Positions 30,633 through 39,504 of a stretch of 46,860 nt of DNA are shown in pieces. How positions within the stretch are numbered: position 1 is the first letter of the stretch; every line of letters starts with the position of its first letter. This DNA is from Streptomyces sp. LS1784 (lineage in GTDB: Bacteria; Actinomycetota; Actinomycetes; Streptomycetales; Streptomycetaceae). The stretch is taken from positions 1 to 46,860 of the forward strand of contig NZ_JAHSQD010000009.1 in NCBI RefSeq assembly GCF_020103755.1, given 5' to 3'. The notes beneath the pieces are model-generated. The model did not search any database, was not told the DNA's origin, and saw only the letters and a list, made by a program, of their open reading frames with translations. Both the position numbers and the translations under genes were made by a program.

Positions 30633-31018
30633 CCGCGTGGCTGCGTGATCGACTCCGAGACTGGTGATGGCTTGACCCGTGGATTTGCGTGCGGTTCGGT
30701 GGTTGCGGTCGATCAAGATCTCTTGGCAAATAGCCGAGATCGCCTTCCGGTGCAGTACGGCGCCAGCCGACGTTGCCGCCGTACTGCTGCACGCGCTGCA
30801 CCTGTTGCCTCCAGACCAGACCGGGCATCAAGGTGTCGGCGGGAAGCCTTGGTGGCCCCTCCTCATACCTTGATGCCGCAGGTCACAGCCACCAAACCGT
30901 CCGGAGGAAGTCGAGCAGGGCCTGGACCTCGGCTGGGGCGCGCGGATCGCCGCCTATCGGCCGGCCGCAATCCAGGGCGGCGCGACGTCGGGGGCTTCGC
31001 CGCGCCGGGCAGGGGTGG
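30633..31018. other. Gap without a supported gene
   Basis: No frame in these 386 bp keeps coding bias on either strand. The part around 30690-30750 is unusually AT-rich for the window (ATCAAGATCTCTTGGCAAAT), which may mark a transposon fossil. No inverted repeat pair or target duplication was found. Confidence 0.35.
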
Positions 31019-31429
31019 TCAGTCGGGTTCGACAGCCGCGGCCACGGCCTCGACCGTGACGAAGGTCCTGGTGGACTTTTGTACGGGGGCGTCCGCGTCG
31101 TCCGGGGTGATCGTGTACCAGACCGGGATGTCGCCCTTGCCCGCACCCTTGATGTAGGACCACGGCACCCGGAACCCGATCTCGTGCCGGCCGAGGTCGC
31201 CTGCGGCCAACTCGTACTCGACGTCCGGGACGACGGTGCTCTCCCCCCAGTACAGGCTGATCTTGTCGCCGACCTCGTGCTCCTCGTACAGGGGGATGAC
31301 CGCCTTGGGTTCGATCCCGTAGTCGTCCTGGACGAGTTTGTTCTTGTTCTCCGAGATCGGCGCCCAGATCTCGGCGAGGCTCAGGTCCGGGTCCGGCCCG
31401 ACCGTTGCGGCGTCCCGCGTCTGCGACAT
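31019..31429 (-). CDS. Single Ig-like-domain protein, function unknown
   Basis: A 136-residue protein starting at an ATG with GGGGAG 6 nt upstream. After a short polar lead (SQTRDAATVGPDPDLSLAEI) it contains one beta-rich domain: KAVIPLYEEHEVGDKISLYW, VEYELAAGDLGRHEIGFRVP, KGDIPVWYTITPDDADAPVQ. This pattern resembles the Ig-like repeats (P.I..Y..M..GD.V.LYW..., F.VP...I...G....V.YT...) found as arrays in large surface proteins of pseudomonads; here it stands alone. No signal peptide is visible. Family assignment is by resemblance only. Confidence 0.65.
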   Translation of the reverse strand: MSQTRDAATVGPDPDLSLAEIWAPISENKNKLVQDDYGIEPKAVIPLYEEHEVGDKISLYWGESTVVPDVEYELAAGDLGRHEIGFRVPWSYIKGAGKGDIPVWYTITPDDADAPVQKSTRTFVTVEAVAAAVEPD

Positions 31430-31539
31430 TCCAACTCCCCTGAGTGATTGAGAATTGACGGCAGGTGACCACTGTCTCGGCGGCCGGGCCCCTGCACCTG
31501 CGCATCGTTGCGCTGCTGACGGCGGCCCTGCCTCTGCCC

Positions 31540-31830
31540 GATCTAGCGGCGGGTCTATCAGGATGCTCAGGGCGCCGGTTGCCGCGTCGTTGGCGAGGGC
31601 GGGGCCGTGGCTGATGCGCCAGCCCGGGACCGCACCCTTGTTCACCCAGACGCCGTTGCCGTCGGCGCCCCCGTTGGCGCTGGTGTGGACCGTCTCGTCC
31701 GTGGCGGTTTCGACTCGCCACATGCGGGCGTGGCCGCCATCCTCGCAGCCGATGCCGACCGGCCGGGCGCCGAGCTGCCGGGCCGGTGACCCACCGACTG
31801 TTGACCCGCTCGGGCCGATCCCCTGGGGAC
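31540..31830 (-). pseudogene. Coding-like remnant upstream of the Ig-like gene
   Basis: In the same minus-strand frame as the Ig-like gene lies VGGSPARQLGARPVGIGCED, HARMWRVETATDETVHTSAN, VWVNKGAVPGWRISHGPALA and ALSILIDPP. It has coding bias and a beta-rich, Gly/Trp pattern, but no convincing start, and the linking sequence 31440-31540 is not coding-like. It may be the 3' part of a truncated secreted protein. Family unknown. Confidence 0.28.
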
Positions 31831-32008
31831 GGGCTTTCTTGTGCGGGTTCCCGCCGGGGCGTTCTGTTCTTCCCGCGAACCCGGTCCGTTGAATGCGGGG
31901 GGCTTCGGGGTTGGCTATGAAGAGCGGGCGGCATCGCCCCGCCTTGGACAGTCGTCGGTCGGCGGAGGGGATTCGCTACCGTCGTCCGCTTCCCCTGGCT
32001 CCCAAGGC

Positions 32009-32039
32009 GGGGACCTGCCTGGTCCCCAGCCAGGTCCCC
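32009..32039 (-). terminator. Hairpin downstream of the catalase gene
   Basis: GGGGACCTGCC (32009-32019) and GCCAGGTCCCC (32029-32039) form an 11-bp stem with one mismatch around a 9-nt loop, about 50 bp after the catalase stop. No T-run follows. Its position fits a factor-independent or structured terminator. Confidence 0.55.
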
Positions 32040-32086
32040 GAGCCTTGGTGGTGCAGTTCGTGGCCGGTCGGTTCGGCGTCGAGTCG

Positions 32087-33536
32087 TCAGCTGGCGTTGA
32101 CGGCGGTCGCGATGCGGTCGCCGGTGCTCTTGTCGATGTTGCGCCAGTACTGCAGGGCTTGCTCCAGCACCGGGGCGCTCACCCCGTCGCGGAGGTGTCC
32201 CGCGACATTGGAGACCAGGCGCTCGCGGGCCGCGTCGTCCAGCACTCGCCGCACCAGCGTTCCGGCCTGACCGAAGTCGTCGTCCTCGCGGTGCAGCTTG
32301 TACGCCTCACGGACCATCTCCCCGGACGTCTCCCAGCCGGCGATCTCGCCGTACTGCTTGGTGTCGGCCGCCGGGCCGCCGTAGGAGTTCGGCGCGTACG
32401 GGCGGGCCGTGTTGGCCGGCTCGTAGCGCATCGCACGGTCCTTGGCGTACGAGTTCGTCGCGCTGTGCGGACGGTTCGGCGGGAGCTGCGCGTGGTTGGC
32501 GCCGATACGGTAGCGGTGGGCGTCCGGGTAGGAGAGGAGCCGGCCGAGGAGCATCTTGTCCGGTGAGGGACCCACGCCGGGCACCATGCTGGAGGGCGAG
32601 AATGCCGCCTGCTCGATGTGGGTGAAGTAGTCCTCGGGGTTGCGGTCCAGCGTCAGCCGGCCGACCTCGATGAGCGGGTAGTCGCCGTGCGGCCACACCT
32701 TGGTCAGGTCGAACGGGTTGAAGCGGTAGTCCGGGGCATCGGCGAACGGCATCGCCTGCACATACAGCGTCCAGGAGGGCGCGTTGCCGCCCGCGATGGC
32801 GTCGAACAGGTCGCGCCGGTGGTAGTCCGGGGCTTCCCCGGCCAGGCGATCGGCATCAGCCTGGGAGAGGAAGTCGATGCCCTGGTCGGTCTTGACGTGG
32901 TACTTCACCCAGAACTTCTCGCCGCCGGCGTTGATCCACATGTAGGTGTGCGATCCATAGCCGTTCATGTGGCGGTACGTCTTGGGGATACCGCGATCAC
33001 CCATCAGCCAGGTGACCATGTGCGCCGACTCCGGCGACAGCGTCCAGAAGTCCCACTGCATGTCGTGGTCGCGCAGCCCGTTGTCCGGACGACGCTTCTG
33101 CGACCGGATGAAGTCCTGGAATTTCATCGGGTCACGCACGAAGAAGACCGGCGTGTTGTTGCCGACCAGGTCGTAGTTGCCCTGCTGGGTGTAGAACTTC
33201 AGGGCGAAGCCGCGGGGGGTCGCGCCAGGTGTCGGGCGAGCCCTGCTCGCCGGCGACCGTGGAGAAGCGGGCCAGCACCTCGGTGTTCCTGCCGGGCTGG
33301 AACAGGTCGGCCTTGGTGAACTGGCTGACATCGTTGGTGACCTGGAAGGACCCGTACGCGCCGGCGCCCTTGGCGTGCACCACCCGCTCGGGCACCCGCT
33401 CCCGGTTGAACTGGGCCATCTTCTCGATGAGGTAGTGGTCCTGGAGTAGGACCGGCCCGTTCGAGCCGATGGTCAGCAAGTGTTCGTCACTCGCGATCGG
33501 AATACCTGCGTTGTCGGTGGTGTATGGCGTGTCCAT
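32087..33536 (-). pseudogene. Clade-3 monofunctional catalase with one frameshift
   Basis: Two overlapping frames make one full-length catalase of about 482 codons. Frame one (ATG at 33536) holds the catalytic His in [19 protein letters not shown] and runs to [12 protein letters not shown]. Frame two continues [33 protein letters not shown], and the haem-ligand Tyr in [20 protein letters not shown]. The switch lies in a run of six G (33214-33219); five would restore the frame. All active-site residues are present, so this is either a very recent mutation or a sequencing error. It would decompose hydrogen peroxide in the cytoplasm. A hairpin follows at 32009-32039. Confidence 0.9.
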
Positions 33537-33897
33537 CGATACCCTCTCCGGTTACGTCTCTGTGGTGAAGGCCAGACAGCTGGCCAACAGACGCAACGCC
33601 CTGGACTGCGAAAGGACACACTCACCGGCCGTCGGGGCCGGCCGCCGCCGGTCAGCTCTTACGTGCAGCGTGTGAGTGTGTGGGGTGGTGTCAGCGGGTT
33701 GGGTGTCAGCGGGTCTGTCCGGAGTGTAGATGGTTGAGCTGGGTTTCTTCCTGGTGGTGTCGTGGATCTTGGCTGTCACGAAGTGACCAATCCGCTGTCA
33801 TGGCACGCGGATTGTGCCTGGCACACCAGGATGACGGCTGACACGAGGATGCTCATTCCTGTACAGACCGCTTGGGCGGGGCAGTGGGCTGGTGCGC
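33537..33897. promoter_or_regulatory. Upstream region of the catalase with a direct repeat
   Basis: No gene in this 361-bp gap. It must hold the catalase promoter (minus strand). The direct repeat GGTGTCAGCGGGT occurs at 33687-33699 and 33702-33714 with a 15-bp period. Around 33780-33850 the segment is AT-richer and contains TGGCACGCGG/GTGCCTGGCAC half-sites. A regulator such as CatR or OxyR cannot be assigned from the sequence. Confidence 0.4.
33687..33714. repeat. 13-bp direct repeat upstream of catalase
   Basis: GGTGTCAGCGGGT occurs twice exactly (33687-33699, 33702-33714), 15 bp apart from start to start. It could be an operator; distance to the catalase start is about 150 bp. Confidence 0.75.
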
Positions 33898-34359
33898 ATG
33901 ACCGCCGATCTCTCTGCGGAGACGTCTCTGGTATCCGTGGCCGATGTGGAACCGCTTGTGTCCCGTTCGCGGGAGCGGGCGCTCACGCGGCAGGTGGTGG
34001 TACAGCGTCTGCTCGCTGTGGACGAGACGGGGAAGTTGTCGTCGGTGCATGCGCGGATCGCTGCCGAGTCGGCTGGGGTGTCGGTGCGGACGGTGTGGCG
34101 CGGGCTGGCCATCACCCGGAAGTCGGGCCGTGTGGAAGAGGCCCTGCGTCGTGGGGGCGCTGTCACTGACGAGTTGTGGGCCCGGCTTTCCGAGTTGAGT
34201 GGGAACGTGGCGGCGCTGCGCCCCGAGCGGGACGGCCCGAGCACGGCGTTCTCCGAGCACGCCTGGGCGTCGTCGCCTGGAATCGGGAGTTGGCCACAAG
34301 GGTTTCTGACGGGCCGTCATGGAATGATTCGGGTGCGTCGGCGGCAAGCCGGCCGGTGA
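33898..34359 (+). pseudogene. Mu/TniA-type transposase N-terminal region (helix-turn-helix), truncated
   Basis: An ATG at 33898 (a GTG two codons earlier is possible) opens a frame with RALTRQVVVQRLLAVDETGK, HARIAAESAGVSVRTVWRGL and AVTDELWARLSELSGNVAAL. This resembles the DNA-binding N-terminus of Mu-type integrases, where ...GVS.RTV.RWL... and ..LT..L...L....GN.AAV. precede the DDE core. Family sequence ends near 34220 and the last 45 residues are unrelated. The catalytic domain is missing. It could also be a stand-alone regulator. Confidence 0.45.
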
Positions 34360-34369
34360 GGAGGCGGCC

Positions 34370-34714
34370 ATGTCCGAGACCACGCCCAACTCGAAGGGTC
34401 CCGCCAAGAGGCAGATGTCACCCGAGGAGATGGCAAGCCTCGGGCTGACTTCCACCCCCGAGGCGACGGCACCCGTGCAGCCGACGCCGGTCCCGGCGTC
34501 CGAGGTCAAGCCCGAGGACGTCGGCACGTTGACGCTGGAGTACAAGGACGGGCAGCCTGTGCTGACCGTCCGTCGCGGGCCGTTCGTCCCCAGCTCGATT
34601 CCCGTGCTGGACGAGTCCGGGACTCACGTCGCCAACTACGACGTCCAGGTTTATGACCAGCATCTGGGCATTATGGACGTCTCCTACGCAGCCGCATGGC
34701 AATTGGGCAGGTGA
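34370..34714 (+). CDS. Hypothetical protein, 114 residues
   Basis: An ATG at 34370 follows GAGGAGG by 7 nt. The N-terminal 45 residues are polar and Pro/Thr-rich (SETTPNSKGPAKRQMSPEEM); the C-terminal part is beta-rich (VGTLTLEYKDGQPVLTVRRG, ANYDVQVYDQHLGIMDVSYA). Good coding bias throughout. No family recognised; no membrane segment. Confidence 0.6.
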   Translation: MSETTPNSKGPAKRQMSPEEMASLGLTSTPEATAPVQPTPVPASEVKPEDVGTLTLEYKDGQPVLTVRRGPFVPSSIPVLDESGTHVANYDVQVYDQHLGIMDVSYAAAWQLGR

Positions 34715-35635
34715 TGCCCGCGCACTGACGGCTCCCGCCACTGTCGCGGGCGGTTGTCGCCCGACGGGGAGTTTGCCCGCCCTGACCCGGCCGCCGCCGG
34801 TACGTTTCGGATGTCTGCACAGGTCAGCGGCCGGTGAGAACGGCCGCGGCTGGGCCGTCCGGGTGGCGTCCAGGTTCGGCGGGACGGCGGGGCGGGCAGA
34901 GCCTCCGCATGACGACACCCTCCACCAGGCGCCCCCGCCGCCGACGCCGTCCGGCCGCGCCCGCCGTCCCCGCATCCGTTGGTCCGGTCCGCGCCACCAC
35001 GCCGCCAGCCCCGGTCCGGCCGGTCGGCGGGTGCTGCCGGACCTGGTCCAGCGAACACCTCACCCCCGGAGGGGGCGTCGTCCGTACGACCTGGCACGAG
35101 CCCGCGTGCCCGACCTGGACCCGGCGGTGACCGCCAGCACGCTGACCGAGCCGGTCCGGGTGCGGGTCGATGCGGTCCCGGTCCGGGGCGGCCGTATCCG
35201 CCCGATCCGCCGCCAGCGCGCCCCAGGCCCGGCTCGCCCTGTCCGGCGTCCTGGCGCCGGGCAGGTAGGGTCGCCGCAATGCACCACCAGCACCACCGCG
35301 GGCTGCTGAGATCGACCGGTACGGCGCTGGTGGCCGCGCCCACTACGGGCCCCGGCCCTCCGACCCGGCACGTTGGGACTGGGCCAGCGACAGCCCTGAC
35401 ACCGCGAGCTGCCGCCCGGTGCTGGCGTCACCACAGCGCCGCCCGCCCGGGTGCCAGGCGGGCAAGGTCGCCGAGACGAGGCAACGCGGCTCCTGGCCTC
35501 GCCTCACCCCCGGACGGAACAGGGGCGAGAACCGCGGGCGCGACGCTGCCGGCACCCGATCGAGCGATTGCGTGCCATCGCCCGGGCGCCGTAGCGTCGA
35601 GAGGCCCTTGATTCGTACTCATACAGGAGCATGCG
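34715..35635. other. Long stretch without an intact gene; short coding-like segment
   Basis: 921 bp with no start-to-stop frame showing consistent codon bias. A short plus-strand segment at about 35088-35220 (YDLARARVPDLDPAVTASTL, TEPVRVRVDAVPVRGGRIRP) looks coding-like but has no start and decays on both sides. The remainder is Arg/Pro/Gly-rich in every frame, typical of non-coding high-GC DNA. Probably the fossil of a deleted gene. Confidence 0.4.
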
Positions 35636-35986
35636 ATGGCGACTGCCCTCTTCAGCCTCGTCCCGTCACCGAACGAGGACGAGTTCATCTTCCGGCTCGA
35701 CGACGAGGCGAAGATCCGACAGGCCCGGGACATCCTCGCCGGAAGCGAGACATCCAGGGTGCACGTCCAGGGGCGGGTCGTCTCGGAGACGGCGGACCAC
35801 AACCCGGAGTGGAACTTCCACCTGGACCCCGGCAGCATCACGTTCTTCGACGAGGCCGACGAGGACTGCGACGCCACGGGGCACTACGTCTCGACGCAAC
35901 TGGACCGCATCGGCGAGGAGGGCTTCCTGCCCGAGAACATCTGGGCCCCCGCCCGCTCGAAGATCACCCGCGAACTCGACAGCTGA
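35636..35986 (+). CDS. BP74-like N-terminal domain protein
   Basis: A 116-residue protein from an ATG at 35636 (AGGAGCATGCG just upstream). It reads FSLVPSPNEDEFIFRLDDEA, KIRQARDILAGSETSRVHVQ, NPEWNFHLDPGSITFFDEAD and EGFLPENIWAPARSKITREL. The F.FRL.D...I..AR.IL...HV.G....NP.W.FHLDP.SI.FFD pattern matches the BP74 N-terminal domain (first described in a Dictyostelium calcium-dependent adhesion protein) seen in bacteria as small stand-alone proteins. No signal peptide. Its role in bacteria is unknown. Confidence 0.62.
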   Translation: MATALFSLVPSPNEDEFIFRLDDEAKIRQARDILAGSETSRVHVQGRVVSETADHNPEWNFHLDPGSITFFDEADEDCDATGHYVSTQLDRIGEEGFLPENIWAPARSKITRELDS

Positions 35987-36009
35987 GCACTCCGCAGCCG
36001 CAGTGCAAC

Positions 36010-36199
36010 GCCCTGGACCCGCCGCCACGGCGGCCGCTGCCGGCCCTGCCACCAGGAACGCACGGAACGCCTGGAACGGGAGGCCGAAGAGCAACTGGAA
36101 ACCGCCCGCACGGCGAACGCCTCGCTGCGCCCGTGCTGGACGTGCCGGGGCTCGATTGGGAGCCAGGATGGCTCGGTGCTGGAGCTGCGGGAGCGCTGA
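36010..36199 (+). pseudogene. Zinc-ribbon-like gene tail
   Basis: In the frame of the preceding gene, after its stop, lies RRHGGRCRPCHQERTERLER then EAEEQLETARTANASLRPCW and TCRGSIGSQDGS, ending at TGA 36197-36199. The CxxC...CxxC pair separated by a charged helix suggests a small zinc-binding domain. There is no start codon, so it is the remnant of a gene whose 5' end is missing, or begins at a non-standard codon. Confidence 0.33.
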
Positions 36200-36361
36200 G
36201 CGGGGCCCGGCGGCTACAGCGGTGGCCTGGTGGCAGTTGTGTTTCCCGGACTGCGGTGCCCAGCGCTGATGGTGAGTCTGTCAGGGCGTTTCGCAGGCGT
36301 GGGGGAGTGCTGCTTGCTTGCGTGGGAGTGCGCACCCGTTCCAGTCCGGGGCTGTGGTTGC

Positions 36362-36829
36362 TTATGACCCCGGCGGCGGGTACGGCTCGGTCGAATAGCG
36401 GGCCATCACCTCAAGGATGGCGTTCTCCTCCACCTGGTCCAGGCTGCCGTGCTGCGCGATCAGGGTGGACAGGTCGCGGAAGTAGCCGATGTAGAGGTCC
36501 GGAGCCACCGTGCAGATGAAGGCTGCCCACTCGGCGGGGTCCGGGTTCGAGAAGGTGTGGGGAACACCGATCGGTGCGGTCACCATTCCTCCGGCAGCCA
36601 CGTCAGCGTGCTCGCCGGCGGACGTGAAGCGCATCGTCCCGGACAGGACGTAGAACGTCTCGGAGTGCTGACGGTGGATGTGCTGAGGCGGCCCGCCGCT
36701 GTTCGGCGGCAGACGGCCGACCATGACCCCCACCCGGTGCCCGGTGTGCGAGCCGTCCTCCAGAATGCGCATCCCGGTCGAGCCGGCAAGCACCTCGCCA
36801 CCACCCGCCGGGACGAGAACGACATCCAT
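36362..36829 (-). CDS. Cupin-domain protein
   Basis: A 155-residue single cupin. Motif 1 is PPQHIHRQHSETFYVLSG, with two His and Glu as metal ligands, and motif 2 is GMVTAPIGVPHTFSNPD, with the third His. This fits a metal-binding cupin of unknown substrate, such as a dioxygenase or an isomerase-like protein; small stand-alone cupins of this type are common in streptomycetes. The ATG at 36829 is preceded by GGAAAGG at 8 nt; upstream frame sequence is not conserved-looking. Confidence 0.85.
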   Translation of the reverse strand: MDVVLVPAGGGEVLAGSTGMRILEDGSHTGHRVGVMVGRLPPNSGGPPQHIHRQHSETFYVLSGTMRFTSAGEHADVAAGGMVTAPIGVPHTFSNPDPAEWAAFICTVAPDLYIGYFRDLSTLIAQHGSLDQVEENAILEVMARYSTEPYPPPGS

Positions 36830-37160
36830 GGCACGCACCTTTCCCTGTGACGAGAGCACCAGGACCACCAGGACACTCCCACCGTACCCATCTCTTCCCT
36901 GTCAGGCAGGCCCGCCGTCGATCGGCGTCGGCCTCCACCAGAGCCAGCACCCCGGCCTGGAAATCTGCCGGATGACGGGCGGCCTGCCACGACACAGGCC
37001 CAAGGGACCCTGTCTGCATCACCCCCCGTCGGCCCCTGGCCCCAGGACGGCACGCCGAGGGATGCGGTGGCCGCACGCCCGGATGCCGGATGCCGATCGG
37101 GCCGGTTGCGCCGGTGGAAGGCTCGTGGTCTCCGCGCCGGCGTGACCGCGGGTTGCGGTG
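36830..37160. other. Gap between cupin and beta-propeller genes
   Basis: 331 bp with no gene supported on either strand. It must contain the cupin promoter (minus strand) and the end of the propeller transcription unit is on its right. No hairpin or repeat of note was found. Confidence 0.35.
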
Positions 37161-38441
37161 CTACTTCCAGGTGACCTGGTCGCCGTCCACGAGCAGGTTG
37201 CCCCATTGGGGGATGCGGTAGAAGTACTTGCTCTGACCGCCGTACGGGACTTTGCGCCATACGCCGCCGTTCTCGTCCCTGTCGGAGTCGGTGAGGATGT
37301 AGTGGCCCTCGTAGACCTTGTCGTATCCGGGGATGCGGGTGCCCTGGGGGCAGAAGGCGCCGGCCGTGAACAGGTTGCCGTCCTGCTCCTTGCGGAGCGC
37401 CCCGTCGCGCTTGTATTCGCCGACGTACTCGGGTTCGGGCTGGGGGGCGACTTCGGTCGCGATGGCGGCGGCCACCGCCAGTGGGACGCCGTTCAGGCGG
37501 GCGGGGGCCGAGGAGGTGTCGGCATCGGGAGGTACGACGGTGCAGATGCGGTTGGAGTAGCCGATGCACAGGGTGCCGTCCGGCGCGGCGGCGAGGACGG
37601 GGGCCGCATCGGGAAGGCCGGGGAAGGTGCCGGCCTCGGAGAGGGTGGCCGGGTCGAGCACGAGGCCGCGCCCGTCGGCGTACAGGGCGTAGAGGCGGGT
37701 GCCGTCCGGGGTGATGGCCGTGGCGGCCGGGGCGGGGCCCTCGGCGCGGGCGGTGACGGCCATGGTGGCGGTGTCGATGGCGACCAGCGGATCCGTGTGC
37801 CCGGGGACCCAGGCGTACAGGGTGGCGCCGTCGGGGCTGAGCAGGATCCGGACGGTGAAGTTCTCCTTGGGTGCGGCGACGACGACGGCCGCGCCCGCTT
37901 CGTCGCTCTGCTCGCCGGCCTGTGGCGTGACCGGGACGCCGCCTTCCAGGGCGATGACGTAGGGGGTGTGCTTCCTGTTGCCGGCGTTGTTCACGTTGCC
38001 CAGGTACAGCCGCTTTCCCGTGTCGGAGGCCTGGGTCATCCAGGTGGTGAAGGGCTTGCCCGGCGCCTCGTGGAAGGTGCTCGCGCCGGTGGTGGTGTCC
38101 ACCTCGATCACCCCGTCCCGCAGCTGCAGGAGGAACAGCCGGGTCGCGGCCGGGTCCACGGCGCTCAGAACGGCCGTCCCCCGGTAGGTGGAGGTCTCGG
38201 CCTCCAGGGTCCGGGTGTCCACCATGGCGAATTGACCGGTGCGGCTGATCGCGTCGCTCTCCAGCGGCAGGTACAGACGAGTGCCCGTGCCGTCGTGCCG
38301 GGCCAGCACCCCCCGCAACGGACCGGACCCCGCGGTCGCCCTGATCCGTCCGGTGCCGGGATCGAGGACCGCCAGCCCGTTCGCGAACGAGTCGCCGCCC
38401 GAGTACGCGATGTAGAAGTGGTAGCCGTCGGACTGTGTCAT
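37161..38441 (-). CDS. YVTN/WD-like beta-propeller protein with a conserved C-terminal domain
   Basis: A 426-residue protein from an ATG preceded by GGGAGAGCAGGG. Residues 1 to about 330 contain repeated blade-like units (LAVLDPGTGRIRATAGSG, FAMVDTRTLEAETSTYRG, VIEVDTTTGASTFHEAPG, LVAIDTATMAVTARAEGP, ALYADGRGLVLDPATLSEAG), a beta-propeller of the YVTN type. The last 85 residues form a separate aromatic-rich domain (FTAGAFCPQGTRIPGYDKVY, RIPQWGNLLVDGDQVTWK) that I do not recognise. No signal peptide or membrane helix, so it appears cytoplasmic, or is exported by a route not visible in its sequence. Function unknown. Confidence 0.8.
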   Translation of the reverse strand: MTQSDGYHFYIAYSGGDSFANGLAVLDPGTGRIRATAGSGPLRGVLARHDGTGTRLYLPLESDAISRTGQFAMVDTRTLEAETSTYRGTAVLSAVDPAATRLFLLQLRDGVIEVDTTTGASTFHEAPGKPFTTWMTQASDTGKRLYLGNVNNAGNRKHTPYVIALEGGVPVTPQAGEQSDEAGAAVVVAAPKENFTVRILLSPDGATLYAWVPGHTDPLVAIDTATMAVTARAEGPAPAATAITPDGTRLYALYADGRGLVLDPATLSEAGTFPGLPDAAPVLAAAPDGTLCIGYSNRICTVVPPDADTSSAPARLNGVPLAVAAAIATEVAPQPEPEYVGEYKRDGALRKEQDGNLFTAGAFCPQGTRIPGYDKVYEGHYILTDSDRDENGGVWRKVPYGGQSKYFYRIPQWGNLLVDGDQVTWK

Positions 38442-38538
38442 GCCCTGCTCTCCCTGCCGGTGAGCGGCACCGGCCGCCCCACGCGCCCGGTCCCCACCGC
38501 TCTCCACCGCCCCTTCGTACCCTGACGAACCGTCACGC

Positions 38539-38916
38539 ATGTCTCGGTCACGGAACCTCAACACGCACAACTTGACAGGGAACCTCTTCGACGCCGCCCG
38601 CATCCGTCCCCTGGCCGAACCCGCGCGTGCCGCCTCCGCCCTTCGCGATACCGTCCGGGTGCTGCCCGAGCTGGCGGGCCCGTCCGGCGTGGAGCCGGGC
38701 GAGGGCTGCTGGCGGCTCGCCTGGCTCCGCGCCGCCGGCACCTGGCGCTCGGCCCTGATCACCATCCGCCGACGACCCACCCCGCACGCGCCCTGGATCG
38801 CCTACGCCCGCTGGGGCGAGGACCAGCAGGCCGGATGGGTCATCGTGGACGACAGCCTGCGGCTGATCGACCCCGCCGCGGACACCGCACCCCACCACGG
38901 CGAGCGGTCCCGATGA
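38539..38916 (+). CDS. Hypothetical protein coupled to an ImuA-like gene
   Basis: A 125-residue protein: NLTGNLFDAARIRPLAEPAR, SGVEPGEGCWRLAWLRAAGT, APWIAYARWGEDQQAGWVIV, DDSLRLIDPAAD. No membrane segment. Its stop overlaps the start of the next gene (ATGA at 38913-38916). In streptomycetes such a protein is found ahead of an ImuA-like gene, upstream of ImuB and DnaE2. Here the rest of that cassette is missing. Confidence 0.62.
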   Translation: MSRSRNLNTHNLTGNLFDAARIRPLAEPARAASALRDTVRVLPELAGPSGVEPGEGCWRLAWLRAAGTWRSALITIRRRPTPHAPWIAYARWGEDQQAGWVIVDDSLRLIDPAADTAPHHGERSR

Positions 38917-39215
38917 CGCTCACCGCCGTCCCCGAACCCGCCCCCGCCGACCCTGCCCGGCGCCTGGCCGACCTCATGGACGCGACCTCGCCGGCCACCC
39001 GCGCCCGGCAGACCCCCAGCGGCACCCTCCCCGTCCTGGACCCGCTGCGCCCGCTGGTACCGGGCGGAGGGCTGGCCCGGGGCACGGTCACCGAGGTGGC
39101 CGATGTGGGTCTTCTGCTTGCGGTGGCCGTAGGCCCTGCGACCGCCGACCCGCACGCCTGGTCTGCCGCCGTGGGGCTCGGGGACCTCGGCTGGGCGGCT
39201 GCTGCGGGCTACGGA
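38913..39215 (+). pseudogene. ImuA-like (RecA-like) mutagenesis protein, N-terminal fragment
   Basis: The frame begins MTLTAVPEPAPADPARRLAD, then SPATRARQTPSGTLPVLDPL, RPLVPGGGLARGTVTEVADV, LLLAVAVGPATADPHAWSAA and LGDLGWAAAAGYG. It resembles the N-terminus of the RecA-fold ImuA proteins of the actinobacterial DnaE2 cassette. At about 39215 the sequence changes into an unrelated membrane protein in the same frame, so the gene is truncated by a recombination joint. The Walker region is incomplete. Confidence 0.5.
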
Positions 39216-39216
39216 A

Positions 39217-39452
39217 TGGTGCTGATGACCGCGGGCATGACGTTCCTGTTCCTGCTCGCCGGGGCGTCGGCCGCCGAGGCCGCCGACGGCGGGGAGCGCG
39301 GCGGCGTGCTGGCCCCCCTGAATGTGCTGTCGTCGGAGGGGGTGCCGCTGGACAACTACGACCTCAAGAGTGAGCCCGGCGGCGCAACCGACATCCGGTC
39401 GCGCGCGTGCAATCTGCTGCTGGGCGCGGGGTTCGCGTTGGTGCGGATCCGG
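39217..39452 (+). pseudogene. Fragment of a conjugation-type membrane protein
   Basis: In frame with the ImuA fragment follows MVLMTAGMTFLFLLAGASAA, then RGGVLAPLNVLSSEGVPLDN, YDLKSEPGGATDIRSRACNL and LLGAGFALVRI. A signal-like hydrophobic segment followed by APLNV.S..GVPLDNY.L and ..ALVR. is seen in membrane proteins of actinobacterial type IV-like conjugative elements. Family sequence stops at about 39452. It is a second fragment joined by recombination. Assignment is by resemblance only. Confidence 0.38.
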
Positions 39453-39504
39453 CGCGTGGCCTCCTGCGTCGCCTCCGGCGGCGCGAGCTACGGCCGGTCC
39501 AGTG

